DNA from: Halomonas litopenaei
GTDB lineage: Bacteria > Pseudomonadota > Gammaproteobacteria > Pseudomonadales > Halomonadaceae
NCBI RefSeq assembly: GCF_017303055.1
Contig: NZ_JAEKJT010000007.1
Location: 124,001-188,000 of the forward strand
DNA length: 64,000 nucleotides
Reading direction: 5' to 3'
Position 1 is the first letter of the stretch. The number at the start of each line of letters is the position of its first letter. The position numbers and the translations under genes were made by a program. Below the pieces are notes generated by a model. That model saw only the letters and a program-made list of their open reading frames with translations, searched no databases and was not told the DNA's origin. Positions 1 to 10,355 of the stretch are shown here, piece by piece.

Positions 1-648
1 GACCCGAATATCTGCGGTATCCGGTACATGCAGGACCTTCAGGGCATCGTAGTTGCCCGTTCCCTGAATGATGAAGCGCAGACCGTTGCGATTGACCTGG
101 ATGGGCAGCGCGTGACTGGCGTCGGTCAGCATCAGGACGCGACTGGAATAGGCGGACAATTCGCTGACCTGCCCGGCGATACCCGACGAGTCCATCACCG
201 GCTGGCCCACATAGACGCCATCGCGACGGCCACGGTCAATCACCATCTGATGGGTGAAGGGGTCTGGATCGAGGGACAGCAGCTCGGCAGTCAGGTAGGG
301 AACTTCATGGTCTCGGGCGGCATCGAGCAGCTCGCGCAGGCGGACGTTTTCCGCGGTCAGGCTGGCCATCCGCTGGACCCGATGGGAGAGCGTCAGCAGC
401 TGTTCACGTAGACGCGCGTTCTCCTCGACCAGAGAACGCTGCTCGGACAATGCCAAAGCCCCCCAATTCAGCACATCACTGGGCAGGCTCACGACCCACT
501 GGATAGGGGCAACCAGCGTCGACAGCTGGGCACGCACCGACTCCATGCGGGTGAAATGCGTATCGACAAACATCAGCCCACCCGCGAGCACCGCACACAA
601 CAACATGCGATACCCGGGGACGGAGCCATGCGAGAACAGCGGTTTGAT
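1..648 (-). CDS. mreC: Rod shape-determining protein MreC, partial (C-terminus beyond window)
   Basis: MreC is the bitopic inner-membrane scaffold of the rod-shape elongasome. The reading frame continues from 648 to the window edge (216 codons) and encodes an N-terminal segment beginning KPLFSHG, a membrane helix (residues about 14-30), a coiled coil, and the family motifs DPFTHQMVIDRG and ALPIQV. It lies directly downstream of mreB, the usual order. The N-terminal KPLFSHGSVPGYR aligns with E. coli MreC (MKPIFSRGPSLQIR), which places the start at an ATC codon (646-648). A good Shine-Dalgarno (AGGGAG) sits 7 nt upstream of it. The first ATG in frame is at 606 and would remove the conserved N-terminus. 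Identity is secure; the start is not. Confidence 0.9.
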   Translation of the reverse strand, partial: MKPLFSHGSVPGYRMLLCAVLAGGLMFVDTHFTRMESVRAQLSTLVAPIQWVVSLPSDVLNWGALALSEQRSLVEENARLREQLLTLSHRVQRMASLTAENVRLRELLDAARDHEVPYLTAELLSLDPDPFTHQMVIDRGRRDGVYVGQPVMDSSGIAGQVSELSAYSSRVLMLTDASHALPIQVNRNGLRFIIQGTGNYDALKVLHVPDTADIRV

Positions 649-683
649 AGGCCGACTCCCTGGAGATCCTGGGCCACACCTTG

Positions 684-1784
<1,101 letters not shown>

Positions 1785-1896
1785 CTAGCGGCAAGCGTGT
1801 TGCGCGTCTCACTTGACCGGGCAGACCTGCCCGAGCGCCCCGGAATGTGGTACCTTCTGCGGTCATTTCATGGACCCTTCCGTCGAGGAATTGATC

Positions 1897-2184
1897 ATGG
1901 CGCTTGAACACGCCGAGGTACTCCGTGCCGCTCACCTGGCCCGGATCGACCTTTCAGAGAATGACGCTGCCCACTACCACGATGATCTCGGCCGGATCCT
2001 GGAGATGGTTGACCAGCTCCAGGCAGTCGATACCGAGGGCGTCGCCCCCTTGGCCCATCCCCTCGATGCCACCCAGCGCCTGCGCGCCGACGAGGTCACC
2101 GAAACTGACCAACGCGACGACTTTCAACGCTGCGCACCTCAGGTCGAAAACGGCCTCTATCTGGTGCCGCGCGTCGTCGAATGA
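1897..2184 (+). CDS. gatC: Asp-tRNA(Asn)/Glu-tRNA(Gln) amidotransferase subunit GatC
   Basis: Small subunit (95 residues) of the GatCAB complex, which amidates misacylated Asp-tRNA(Asn) and Glu-tRNA(Gln); GatC stabilises GatA and GatB. The N-terminal pattern HLARIDLSENDAAHYHDDLG and the LHPLD-like segment (LAHPLDATQRLRADEV) are typical. The ATG at 1897 is chosen because GAGGAA lies 6 nt upstream and the length matches the family; the frame is open further upstream. First gene of gatC-gatA-gatB, divergent from mreB. A tRNA-Gln gene but no glnS is visible in the window. Confidence 0.95.
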   Translation: MALEHAEVLRAAHLARIDLSENDAAHYHDDLGRILEMVDQLQAVDTEGVAPLAHPLDATQRLRADEVTETDQRDDFQRCAPQVENGLYLVPRVVE

Positions 2185-2238
2185 CGCCTCGCCCCTTTTT
2201 TCTCGACACTGGATTCACGCACACAGGGAGCCAGGCCC

Positions 2239-3699
2239 ATGCATGACAAGACGCTGACAGAGATCAGCCAGGCACTTGCTGCCGGCACCATCTCCAGCCG
2301 CGAGCTGACCCAGGATCTGCTCGGACGTATTGATCGCCACGACAAGACGATCAACAGCTTTATCACCGTGACCGCCGACCAGGCGCTGAGCGCCGCCGAC
2401 GCCGCAGATCAGGCGCGGGCCAACGGCCAGGCAGGACCGCTGACCGGCGTACCGCTGGCGCTGAAGGATATTTTCTGTACCAAGGACGTGCGCACCAGCT
2501 GCGGCTCCAGAATGCTCGACAACTTCGTCGCGCCCTATGACGCCAGCGTGGTCGAGAAGCTCAAGGCCGCGGGCAGCGTGAGCCTTGGCAAGACCAATAT
2601 GGACGAGTTCGCCATGGGCTCCTCCAACGAGTCGAGCTTCTACGGGGCGGTCAAGAACCCTTGGGATCTGAACGCTGTCCCCGGCGGCTCATCCGGCGGC
2701 AGCGCCGCTGCCATCGCCGCCGGCTTTGTGCCTGCAGCGCTGGGCACTGACACCGGCGGATCGATTCGCCAGCCGGCGGCCTTTTGCGGCATCACCGGCC
2801 TGAAGCCCACCTACGGCCGTGTGTCGCGCTACGGCATGATCGCCTACGCCTCCAGCCTGGATCAGGGCGGCCCCATGGCCCGCAGCGCCGAGGACTGCGC
2901 CCATCTATTGAATGCCATCGCCGGCCATGACGTGCGCGACTCCACCAGTGTGGCTCGCGGCGTCCCCGACTACACCGAGGAACTGACAGCACCGCTGTCC
3001 GGCCTCAAGATCGGCCTGCCCCGCGAGTACTTTGGTGACGGCCTGGACAGTGGTGTTCGTCAGGCCATCGACGAGGCCATCAAGGTCTATGAGTCGCTGG
3101 GAGCCAGCGTGCGCGAGGTCAGCCTTCCGCACACTCAGTACGCCATTCCGGCCTACTACGTGATCGCGCCGGCAGAGGCCTCGTCCAACCTGTCACGCTA
3201 CGACGGCGTGCGCTTTGGCCACCGTTGCGACAATCCGCTGGACCTGATCGATCTGTACAAGCGCTCTCGTGCAGAAGGCTTTGGCGAAGAGGTCAAGCGT
3301 CGCATCCTTATCGGCACCCACACCCTGTCGGAAGGCTTCTTCGATGCCTATTACAAGAAGGCGCAGCAAGTGCGCCGACTGATCCGTCAGGACTTCCTCG
3401 ACGCCTTCGAAGAGGTCGACGTGCTGATGGGGCCGGCCGCGCCGACACCCGCCTTTGACCTGGGTGCCCAGAAAGACCCGGTTTCCATGTACCTGCAGGA
3501 TATCTACACCATCGCGGTGAACCTGGCCGGCATTCCCGGCATCAGCGTTCCGGCAGGCTTCTCCGGCCAGCGTCCGGTTGGCCTGCAGATTCTCGGCACA
3601 CACTTTGCCGAGACCCGCCTGCTCAATGTGGCACACCAGTTCCAGCAGGCCACCGACTGGCATACCAAGCGTCCCGCGATGACCGAGGAGAACCGCTGA
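2239..3699 (+). CDS. gatA: Asp-tRNA(Asn)/Glu-tRNA(Gln) amidotransferase subunit GatA (amidase)
   Basis: Glutaminase subunit of GatCAB; it releases ammonia from glutamine and channels it to GatB. It has 486 residues with a complete amidase-signature triad: Lys76 in LALKDIF, cis-Ser near 151 in GGSSGGSAA, and catalytic Ser near 175 in [11 protein letters not shown]. The start ATG has GGGAG about 8 nt upstream. It follows gatC by 54 nt, and its TGA overlaps the gatB ATG by one base (TGATG), indicating coupled translation. Confidence 0.98.
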   Translation: MHDKTLTEISQALAAGTISSRELTQDLLGRIDRHDKTINSFITVTADQALSAADAADQARANGQAGPLTGVPLALKDIFCTKDVRTSCGSRMLDNFVAPYDASVVEKLKAAGSVSLGKTNMDEFAMGSSNESSFYGAVKNPWDLNAVPGGSSGGSAAAIAAGFVPAALGTDTGGSIRQPAAFCGITGLKPTYGRVSRYGMIAYASSLDQGGPMARSAEDCAHLLNAIAGHDVRDSTSVARGVPDYTEELTAPLSGLKIGLPREYFGDGLDSGVRQAIDEAIKVYESLGASVREVSLPHTQYAIPAYYVIAPAEASSNLSRYDGVRFGHRCDNPLDLIDLYKRSRAEGFGEEVKRRILIGTHTLSEGFFDAYYKKAQQVRRLIRQDFLDAFEEVDVLMGPAAPTPAFDLGAQKDPVSMYLQDIYTIAVNLAGIPGISVPAGFSGQRPVGLQILGTHFAETRLLNVAHQFQQATDWHTKRPAMTEENR

Positions 3700-5153
3700 T
3701 GGAATGGGAAACCGTGATCGGTCTCGAGGTGCACGTACAGCTCGCGACCCGCTCCAAGATCTTCTCCGGCTCGTCCACCGCCTTCGGTGCCGAGCCCAAC
3801 ACCCAGGCCAACGCTGTCGACCTGGGGCTGCCCGGCGTGCTTCCCGTATTGAACGAGCAAGCCGTGGCCATGGCGCTCAAGTTCGGCCTGGGCATTCATG
3901 CCGACATTCCCGAAGTGTCGGTGTTTGACCGCAAGAACTACTTCTACGCCGACCTGCCCAAGGGCTACCAGACCAGCCAGATGTACCACCCCATCGTCGG
4001 CGCTGGTGAAGTGGAGATCCTGCTGGACGACGGCACCAGCAAGATCATTCGGGTTCACCATGCTCATCTGGAAGAGGATGCCGGCAAGTCGCTGCACGAA
4101 GACTTTCACGGCATGACCGGGATCGACCTGAACCGCGCGGGCACGCCCCTTCTGGAAATCGTCTCCGAGCCGGACATGCGCTCGGCCAAGGAGGCCGCGG
4201 CCTATCTCAAGGCCATCCACTCCATCGTCACCTACCTTGGCATCTCCGACGGCAACATGGCCGAAGGCTCCATGCGCTGCGACGTCAACGTCTCTGTACG
4301 TCCGAAGGGTCAGGAAGCGTTCGGCACCCGTGCCGAGATCAAGAACGTCAACTCGTTCCGCTTCGTCGAGCGCGCCATTGCCTATGAAGTCGAGCGCCAG
4401 GTCGAGCTGATCGAGGACGGCGGCAAGGTGGTGCAGGAAACCCGCCTGTACGACCCGGAGGCCGACGAGACACGCAGCATGCGGACCAAGGAAGAAGCCA
4501 ACGACTACCGCTACTTCCCCTGCCCCGACCTGCTGCCCGTGGTGCTCGACTGCGCCTACGTCGACCACCTGCGCGAGAGCCTGCCCGAGCTGCCTGCGGA
4601 GAAGCGCGCGCGCTTCCAGGACGAACTGGGCCTGTCCGCCTACGACGCCGGAGTGCTGTCGGCCAGCCGTGAAATGGCGGAATACTTCGAGCAGGTCAAG
4701 GACCTCTGCGGCGACGCCAAGCAGGCGGCCAACTGGGTGCAAGGAGAACTGTCCGGGGCGCTCAACCGCGACGGGCTCGACATTTCCGACAGCCCCGTCA
4801 GCGCCGAACAGCTTGGCGGCCTGATCAAGCGCGTCATCGACTCGACCATCAACGGCAAGGCGGCCAAGCAGGTCTTCCAGGCCCTGTGGAATGGGGAAGG
4901 TGACAGCGCCGACCAGATCATCGAGACCAAGGGACTCAAGCAGGTCACCGACACCGGGGCGATTGAGGCCATGGTGGATCAGGTCATCAGCGAAAGTCCC
5001 GCCCAGGTCGCCCAGTACCGGGATGCAGAGCCTGATAAGCGCGGCAAGATGATCGGCTACTTTGTCGGCCAGGTGATGAAAGCGTCTCGCGGTACCGCCA
5101 ACCCTCAGCAGGTTAACGGCTTGCTCAAGGAAAAACTCGACGCTCTGTGCTGA
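3699..5153 (+). CDS. gatB: Asp-tRNA(Asn)/Glu-tRNA(Gln) amidotransferase subunit GatB
   Basis: Kinase/transamidase subunit of GatCAB (484 residues): it phosphorylates the tRNA-bound Asp or Glu and transfers ammonia. Visible signatures are the N-terminal [13 protein letters not shown], the [18 protein letters not shown] block, the EIVSEPDM and [10 protein letters not shown] motifs of the catalytic domain, and the C-terminal YqeY-like helical tail ending in [10 protein letters not shown]. It overlaps gatA by one base. A hairpin (5170-5195) follows the stop codon. Confidence 0.98.
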   Translation: MEWETVIGLEVHVQLATRSKIFSGSSTAFGAEPNTQANAVDLGLPGVLPVLNEQAVAMALKFGLGIHADIPEVSVFDRKNYFYADLPKGYQTSQMYHPIVGAGEVEILLDDGTSKIIRVHHAHLEEDAGKSLHEDFHGMTGIDLNRAGTPLLEIVSEPDMRSAKEAAAYLKAIHSIVTYLGISDGNMAEGSMRCDVNVSVRPKGQEAFGTRAEIKNVNSFRFVERAIAYEVERQVELIEDGGKVVQETRLYDPEADETRSMRTKEEANDYRYFPCPDLLPVVLDCAYVDHLRESLPELPAEKRARFQDELGLSAYDAGVLSASREMAEYFEQVKDLCGDAKQAANWVQGELSGALNRDGLDISDSPVSAEQLGGLIKRVIDSTINGKAAKQVFQALWNGEGDSADQIIETKGLKQVTDTGAIEAMVDQVISESPAQVAQYRDAEPDKRGKMIGYFVGQVMKASRGTANPQQVNGLLKEKLDALC

Positions 5154-5169
5154 AACTGACGCACGCCTT

Positions 5170-5195
5170 CCCGGGACAGCGAGGGCTGTCCCGGG
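5170..5195 (+). terminator. Hairpin after gatB
   Basis: Perfect 11-bp stem (CCCGGGACAGC / GCTGTCCCGGG) with a GAGG loop, 17 nt after the gatB stop. It lacks a run of T, so it may be a weak intrinsic terminator or a 3'-end stabilising hairpin. Confidence 0.5.
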
Positions 5196-5228
5196 GCCTC
5201 TCGTCCACTAGCGGCCTAGGAAGTCACC

Positions 5229-5780
5229 ATGTCTGACGATGTCGGAGCCCGACTACGGGCCTTGAGAACCCTGCGCGGCATCTCTCAACGGGAATTGGCC
5301 AAGCGCTGCGGCGTCACCCATTCCAGCCTGTCGTTGATCGAACAAGGCAAGGTCAGTCCCTCCGTCAGCTCCTTGAAGAAGATCCTGGACGCCATTCCGA
5401 TGAGCGTCGGCGACTTCTTCACCATGGACCTCGAGAGCAAGAATCAGGTCTTCTACAGTGCCGATGAGCTGACGGACGTGGGTAGTGGCGACGTCATCTT
5501 CAAGCTGGTTGGCGCCAATCGTGATAGCCGGGCCCTGTCGTTCATGATCGAGACCTATCCCCCAGGCAGTGATACAGGGCGCGAGATGATTACCCATCAG
5601 GGAGAGGAAGCGGGCGTCATCCTCGAGGGCGCCATCGAAATCACCATTGGCGCTGAAACCCGTATGCTCGCTGCCGGCGAAGCCTACTACTTCGACACCA
5701 ATGTGCCTCATCGCTTCCGCAATCCCGGCAAAGAGGCCTGCCGACTGGTCAGCTGCGCCACCCCTGCCCGCACGTTCTAG
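5229..5780 (+). CDS. XRE-family regulator with C-terminal cupin (PuuR-like)
   Basis: Transcriptional regulator of 183 residues. Residues about 8-62 form an XRE helix-turn-helix (SQRELAKRCGVTHSSLSLIE, then the KVSPSVSSLKKIL helix). Residues about 110-175 form a cupin (HQGEEAGVILEG, then the YYFDTNVPHRFRN strand pair) that would bind a small ligand. This architecture is that of PuuR, repressor of putrescine catabolism in E. coli. It lies between gatB and the SpuC-type aminotransferase gene and converges on the latter. The SD is AGGAAG, 6 nt before the ATG. It probably regulates the polyamine genes on both sides, where a shared operator-like element is found; this is inference from position and family. 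Confidence 0.85.
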   Translation: MSDDVGARLRALRTLRGISQRELAKRCGVTHSSLSLIEQGKVSPSVSSLKKILDAIPMSVGDFFTMDLESKNQVFYSADELTDVGSGDVIFKLVGANRDSRALSFMIETYPPGSDTGREMITHQGEEAGVILEGAIEITIGAETRMLAAGEAYYFDTNVPHRFRNPGKEACRLVSCATPARTF

Positions 5781-5821
5781 CAGCCGTCGTCTCCTCTCGC
5801 CCACCCCTCCCTTGATACAAC

Positions 5822-5848
5822 AAGAGGCCACGCCAGGCGTGACCTCTT
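5822..5848. terminator. Convergent hairpin between the puuR-like gene and spuC
   Basis: Inverted repeat AAGAGGcCACGCC / GGCGTGaCCTCTT with one mismatch, lying between two convergent genes. It could terminate both transcripts; the T tails are short on both strands. Confidence 0.5.
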
Positions 5849-5917
5849 CCCCTGCCCCTTATCCAGGGCAAGGCGCTTTCACTGGACGTTACGCGCTCAT
5901 CACAGGCTGGAGACGCG

Positions 5918-7333
5918 TCATGACTCCACCTGCTCGCAGGACGCAATACTGACACCCTGCGCTTCGAGCCGCCGCAAGGTCTCGTCCAGCGCACGCTCGG
6001 CGAGACGCACCAGCTCATCGATCTCGTCACGGCTGATCACCAAGGGGGGTGAGATGACCATGGTGTCACCCACCGAGCGCATCACCAGCCCCGTTTCAAA
6101 GCAGATGTCACGACACAGATTGCCCACGGCCAGGGCCTTGTCAAAGCGCTGCCCGCTGGCCTTGTCAGCGACAATCTCCAGGGCGCCGATCAACCCCAGC
6201 GAGCGTGCCTCGCCGATCAATGGATGGGCCTCCAGCGCCTTCCAGCGTGACGCCAGGTACGGCCCCAGCTCGTTGCGGACCTTGTCGACGATCCCCTCGG
6301 CCTGCATCAGCTCCAGGTTTTTCAGCGCCACAGCGGCGCAGGCGGGATGCCCTGAGTAGGTGAAGCCGTGATAGAACTCGCCCCCCTCCTCGATCAGGGT
6401 CTCGGCAACACGGTCACCGACCAGCACGCCTCCAATAGGCAGATAACCTGACGACAGCCCCTTGGCGATCGGCATCAGGTCGGGTGTCAGATCGTAGTGA
6501 ACACTGCCGAACCACTCTCCCAGGCGACCAAACCCACAGATCACCTCATCCACCACCAGCAGGATATCGTACCGATCCAGCACCTCCTTGATGGCCGGCC
6601 AGTAGCTGTCTGGCGGGATGATGGCGCCACCGGCACCCTGTACCGGCTCGGCGATAAATGCCGCCACCTGATCGGCGCCCAGCTCCTGAATGCGCGCCTC
6701 AAGCGCCTCGGCGCAGCGACGACCGAAGCTCTCGGGGTCCTCACAGCTGGCATCAGGCAGGCCCTCGCCATACCAGTAGGGCTGACGAACATGGGTAATC
6801 CCCGGTACGCAGGGCCCACCCTGCTCATGCATGGGTGCCATGCCCCCAAGGCTCATCCCCGCCACCGTGGAACCGTGATAGCCGTTCTCGCGACCAATGA
6901 TCCAGTGCTTTTGCGGACGCCCCTTCAATGCCCAGTAGCGCCGCACCATACGCACGACGGTGTCATTGGCTTCGGAGCCTGAACCGGTGAAGAACACCCG
7001 GTTCATGTGCTGCGGGGCGAGACGGCAGAGGGTCGCGGCCAGCTCCACCGCCGGTGGGTGCGAAGTCTTGAAGAAGTTGTTGTAGTACGGCAGCTGAGTC
7101 AGCTGCTGGGTGGCGGCGTCGACCAGCTCCTTACGACCGTACCCCAGGTTGACGCACCACAGCCCCGCCATGGCATCCAGTATTCGGTTGCCGTCGGCAT
7201 CACGTATGTACACGCCTTGGGCATCGACGATGATGCGACTGCCCTCCTCCCCAAGCGCCTTGAAATCGGTAAAGGGATGCAGGTGGTGAGCACTGTCCAG
7301 CTGCTTGAGGGTGGTGCTGTCCTTCAGGGTCAT
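5918..7333 (-). CDS. spuC: Putrescine/polyamine:pyruvate aminotransferase (SpuC type, class III)
   Basis: PLP-dependent class III aminotransferase (471 residues) expected to convert putrescine plus pyruvate to 4-aminobutanal plus alanine. It closely resembles Pseudomonas SpuC along its length: HHLHPFTDFKAL N-terminus, GSGSEANDT cofactor segment, NGYHGSTVAG, LLVVDEVICGFGR with the PLP-ring Asp, the MPIAKGLSSGYLP loop with the PLP lysine, and VGDTMVISPPLV near the end. The ATG at 7333 is chosen because GGGAGA stands 7 nt upstream; an upstream TTG at 7348 is less likely. Its promoter (7380-7408) carries an element shared with two other polyamine genes. Confidence 0.92.
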   Translation of the reverse strand: MTLKDSTTLKQLDSAHHLHPFTDFKALGEEGSRIIVDAQGVYIRDADGNRILDAMAGLWCVNLGYGRKELVDAATQQLTQLPYYNNFFKTSHPPAVELAATLCRLAPQHMNRVFFTGSGSEANDTVVRMVRRYWALKGRPQKHWIIGRENGYHGSTVAGMSLGGMAPMHEQGGPCVPGITHVRQPYWYGEGLPDASCEDPESFGRRCAEALEARIQELGADQVAAFIAEPVQGAGGAIIPPDSYWPAIKEVLDRYDILLVVDEVICGFGRLGEWFGSVHYDLTPDLMPIAKGLSSGYLPIGGVLVGDRVAETLIEEGGEFYHGFTYSGHPACAAVALKNLELMQAEGIVDKVRNELGPYLASRWKALEAHPLIGEARSLGLIGALEIVADKASGQRFDKALAVGNLCRDICFETGLVMRSVGDTMVISPPLVISRDEIDELVRLAERALDETLRRLEAQGVSIASCEQVES

Positions 7334-7368
7334 GGCCGATTCTCCCAAAACGGCAGAGGATAAACGTT

Positions 7369-7408
7369 ATGTTTTATTCAACATAACCACCATACGCTTT
7401 CTTGCCAA
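7369..7408 (-). promoter_or_regulatory. spuC promoter with putative PuuR-type operator
   Basis: On the minus strand: -35 TTGGCA (7403-7408), 17-nt spacer, -10 TATGTT (7380-7385). The -10 is overlapped by a 16-nt inverted repeat ATGTT-gaataa-AACAT (7369-7384). The same -10 plus following TGAATAAAA stands in front of the puuD and puuB-like genes. The 5' UTR would be about 40 nt. Confidence 0.65.
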
Positions 7409-7597
7409 GAGATCGATCATCCTTTCGCCCAACACGAAGCTAACCCTTTGTTATATGGTTAATGACCGTAAGAAAATGTCGACATTAGATGTAAATCTTA
7501 ATTTTTTTGTTTGACGACCCAATCAACATAGACCAATTTTCATTGACACAACTCTCCCCAGACCAACAACCATTCCAATCACTTGCCGGGAGTCCCT

Positions 7598-9577
7598 ATG
7601 CATCACCTTACCCCGTTGTTGCGCCAGTGCTTTGGGCGCGCCTGCTGCTGGGCCATCTGCCTGGCCTTTGCCGCCATCCTGGCGTCACCCGCACACGCAC
7701 AGCCTGACCTTTCCACTGCCGAACTCATCCTTGCAGAGGTCCCGACTCACATCGAGGCCAGTGGTCTGGAACCGGGCGCCTCCTACCGTATCGAGACACG
7801 CCACACTCCCCCTTCCGGCAGCGAGAGACGGCTCCCTGAGCGTCAGTTGATTGCCGACGACGCCGGCCAGGCCAGCCTGGAGCTGGTGCTCGGCCAGGAG
7901 ACATACACCGTCTCGCTCGTGGACGCAGCCAACGTCAGCCTGGCCACTGCTGTGCTTGACCCGATTCCTGCATGGCTATCGCTGCTGCCAGCACTCAGCG
8001 CCATTACGCTGGCGCTGGCCTTTCGCCAGGTCATCGTGGCGCTGTTCACTGGCCTGCTGCTGGGCGGCTGGGTGTTGCATGGCATGCATCCAACCGCGCT
8101 GCTCAACGCCTTCGGTGACTCGGTGAATGTGCACGTGTTGAACGCCGCCAGCGACAGCGATCACATGTCCATCGTACTGTTCTGCCTGTTGATTGGCGGC
8201 ATGGTGGGGATCATCTCCCGCAACGGCGGGACCCGCGGCATTGCCGAGCGCATTTCCCGGGTGGTGCGCGGACGTCGCCAAGCCCAAAGCTCCTCCGCAC
8301 TGCTGGGGCTCGCCATCTTTTTCGACGACTACGCCAATGCTCTGATCGTCGGCAACACCATGCGACATATCACCGATCGGCTATGCGTCTCTCGCGCCAA
8401 GCTGGCCTACCTTGTCGACAGCACTGCGGCGCCGGTGTCCGCCATCATGCTGGTCACGACCTGGATCGGGTTTCAGGTGGGCCTGATCAGCGAGGCGATG
8501 GCGGGTATCGATGGCTGGGATGCCTCGGCCTACTCGGTATTCGTCAACGCCATTCCCTACAACGCCTACCCCATTCTCGCGCTGGTCTTCGTTTTTCTGG
8601 TGGCCTGGACCGGCCGCGACTTTGGCCCGATGCTGAAAGCCGAGCGACGCGCCTTGGCATCCCCAGGGGAGCGCCAAGGCCTCAGCAGCCGAGAGGCGAT
8701 CGTCGAGGAAGCAGACATCGCCACCAAGGAAGGTATCCCCCATCGCGCACTGAACGCCGTTGTGCCCATGCTGGTCCTGGTCGGGGTCACCCTCGGCGGG
8801 ATTTACACCACCGGACTGGCGTCGCTGGGCGAGGGACCACATCTGCTGCGCGACGTCTTCGGGGAAGGCGACTCGTTCAGCGCCATGATGTGGGGTTCCC
8901 TTGCGGCCTGCCTATGCGCCGTCGTGCTGACCCTGGCCCAGGGGCTGATGCGCATGACGGAGACGCTTCATTACTGGTTCGAGGGCGTGAAGTCGATGCT
9001 GCTGCCGATCACCATCCTGATGATGGCCTGGGCCTTGGCAGGGGTGAATGACGCGCTGCATACCAGTGACTACCTGGTGTCTGTCCTGGGCGAGAGCCTG
9101 TCGCCACAGTGGCTGCCGGCGGTGATCTTCTGTCTTGCCGGTTTCACCGCCTTTGCTACCGGCTCGTCATGGGGTGTCATGGGCATCATGATGCCTCTGG
9201 TGGTGCCGCTGGCCTGGGCGGTTCTTGACCACCACGACATGGCCGGTAGTGCGGAAGGCATGCCACTGCTCTACGCGTCCGTGGCGGGCGTGCTGGCCGG
9301 AGCAGTGTGGGGCGACCACTGCTCTCCACTGGCCGAAACCACCCTGCTGGCGGCGATGGCCAGCGGCTGTGAGTTGATCGAACACGTCACCACACAGCTG
9401 CCCTACGCGCTGCTGGTAGGGCTGGTGGCACTGATTTTCGGTGCCGGCATGACCGGGCTGGGACTCCCCTGGTGGCTGGGGCTCGGGGCAGGCGCGCTTA
9501 CGCTGACCGCCTGCCTCTACCTGCTGGGCCAACGCGCGACGGTTCCCTCAAGCACACCGACGCTCTCCCTCGGCTGA
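7598..9577 (+). CDS. NhaC-family Na+/H+ antiporter with N-terminal periplasmic domain
   Basis: Integral membrane protein of 659 residues. The ATG at 7598 has GGGAG 5 nt upstream and starts a signal-like segment ending ASPAHA-QPD (residues about 1-34). About 95 residues of probable periplasmic beta domain follow, then 10-12 hydrophobic helices of the NhaC antiporter family. The family features are FFDDYANALIVGNTMR, LAYLVDSTAAPVS, TGSSWGVMGIMMPL and a conserved GDHCSPLAETT near the end. NhaC proteins exchange Na+ for H+, but relatives carry organic substrates. Position between spuC and puuD suggests a role linked to polyamine or GABA catabolism in this halophile; the substrate cannot be read from the sequence. 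Confidence 0.85.
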   Translation: MHHLTPLLRQCFGRACCWAICLAFAAILASPAHAQPDLSTAELILAEVPTHIEASGLEPGASYRIETRHTPPSGSERRLPERQLIADDAGQASLELVLGQETYTVSLVDAANVSLATAVLDPIPAWLSLLPALSAITLALAFRQVIVALFTGLLLGGWVLHGMHPTALLNAFGDSVNVHVLNAASDSDHMSIVLFCLLIGGMVGIISRNGGTRGIAERISRVVRGRRQAQSSSALLGLAIFFDDYANALIVGNTMRHITDRLCVSRAKLAYLVDSTAAPVSAIMLVTTWIGFQVGLISEAMAGIDGWDASAYSVFVNAIPYNAYPILALVFVFLVAWTGRDFGPMLKAERRALASPGERQGLSSREAIVEEADIATKEGIPHRALNAVVPMLVLVGVTLGGIYTTGLASLGEGPHLLRDVFGEGDSFSAMMWGSLAACLCAVVLTLAQGLMRMTETLHYWFEGVKSMLLPITILMMAWALAGVNDALHTSDYLVSVLGESLSPQWLPAVIFCLAGFTAFATGSSWGVMGIMMPLVVPLAWAVLDHHDMAGSAEGMPLLYASVAGVLAGAVWGDHCSPLAETTLLAAMASGCELIEHVTTQLPYALLVGLVALIFGAGMTGLGLPWWLGLGAGALTLTACLYLLGQRATVPSSTPTLSLG

Positions 9578-9640
9578 CCGTGCATGCCAGGCGGCTGCCT
9601 GGCTGCACTCGACTCGCTACGAACGCTATCCACCAACGAC

Positions 9641-9668
9641 AGCGGCACCGTCCTGAGACGGTGCCGCT
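9641..9668. terminator. Convergent terminator hairpin
   Basis: Perfect 12-bp stem AGCGGCACCGTC / GACGGTGCCGCT with loop CTGA, between the NhaC-type gene and the convergent small secreted protein gene. Very stable, but without a T run. Confidence 0.55.
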
Positions 9669-9731
9669 GATCGTCTACCTACGAAAAGACATGGCGATAA
9701 AAGACCGGCGAAAACGCCGAGCCGATATGGC

Positions 9732-10094
9732 TTAGCCTTCTTCGTTCATCATCGCCTGACGTTTTTCGTTGGCCGCCTCGCTACCCTCGAGCATGTCACT
9801 GTTGTAGCCGTCCATGGCGCCTTCAGTGCTCCCAGGATCAGCGTGCTCGAGCATCTCCTGCCGCTTTTCGGTGGCAGCAGCGCTGCCTTCCAGCATGGTG
9901 GCATTATCTTGCTCCATCATGCCTTCGCCCGGCTGAGATTCCGCGTGGCTTTCCTCCAACGCCTGGCGCAGCTCCTCTTCTGCCGTAGACTGCTCCCCGG
10001 ACATTGACGACGATTCAGCCACGGCCAGACCTGCCCCGAACAGCAGCATTGAGCCCGCCAGCATACCCATCGCAGACACACGCTTAAGCACCAT
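9732..10094 (-). CDS. Small secreted protein with a duplicated MLEGS-x-A-x-EKRQ motif
   Basis: Protein of 120 residues. Residues about 1-25 form a signal peptide (KRVSAMGMLAGSMLLFGAGLAVAES). The mature part is acidic and hydrophilic and contains two copies of a repeat, MLEGSAAATEKRQEML and MLEGSEAANEKRQAMM, about 35 residues apart, joined by EHADPGSTEGAMDGYNSD. The ATG at 10094 is set by AAGGAGAGAGCG directly upstream. It has its own gap on both sides. No known function recognised; probably periplasmic. Confidence 0.7.
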   Translation of the reverse strand: MVLKRVSAMGMLAGSMLLFGAGLAVAESSSMSGEQSTAEEELRQALEESHAESQPGEGMMEQDNATMLEGSAAATEKRQEMLEHADPGSTEGAMDGYNSDMLEGSEAANEKRQAMMNEEG

Positions 10095-10355
10095 CGCTCT
10101 CTCCTTGCGAATTCTCAAAAGAATTCTCCCGGGCAGCCCTGGAACTGCAATGGGGAAGGGCCACTTCCCCGGGAGCATGACCACGATGTCAGCTTAATGT
10201 AGTTTCTATGCCTGTCGAGGCATCAACATCGACTCCGCCGCCCCCAGCACTCACCGTTGTCCTGGCGAAAACCCGCGTCAGCTCAGCGTCACCGCCTTTG
10301 ATGTAATCCATGTCTTACATCAAAACGAGTCAATAACATCCATCTAACGACGATA

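Noticed and set aside
3504..4742. Long open frame (412 codons) on the minus strand
   Set aside because: Exactly antisense to gatB and the gatA end; high-GC antisense shadow with no family-like sequence.
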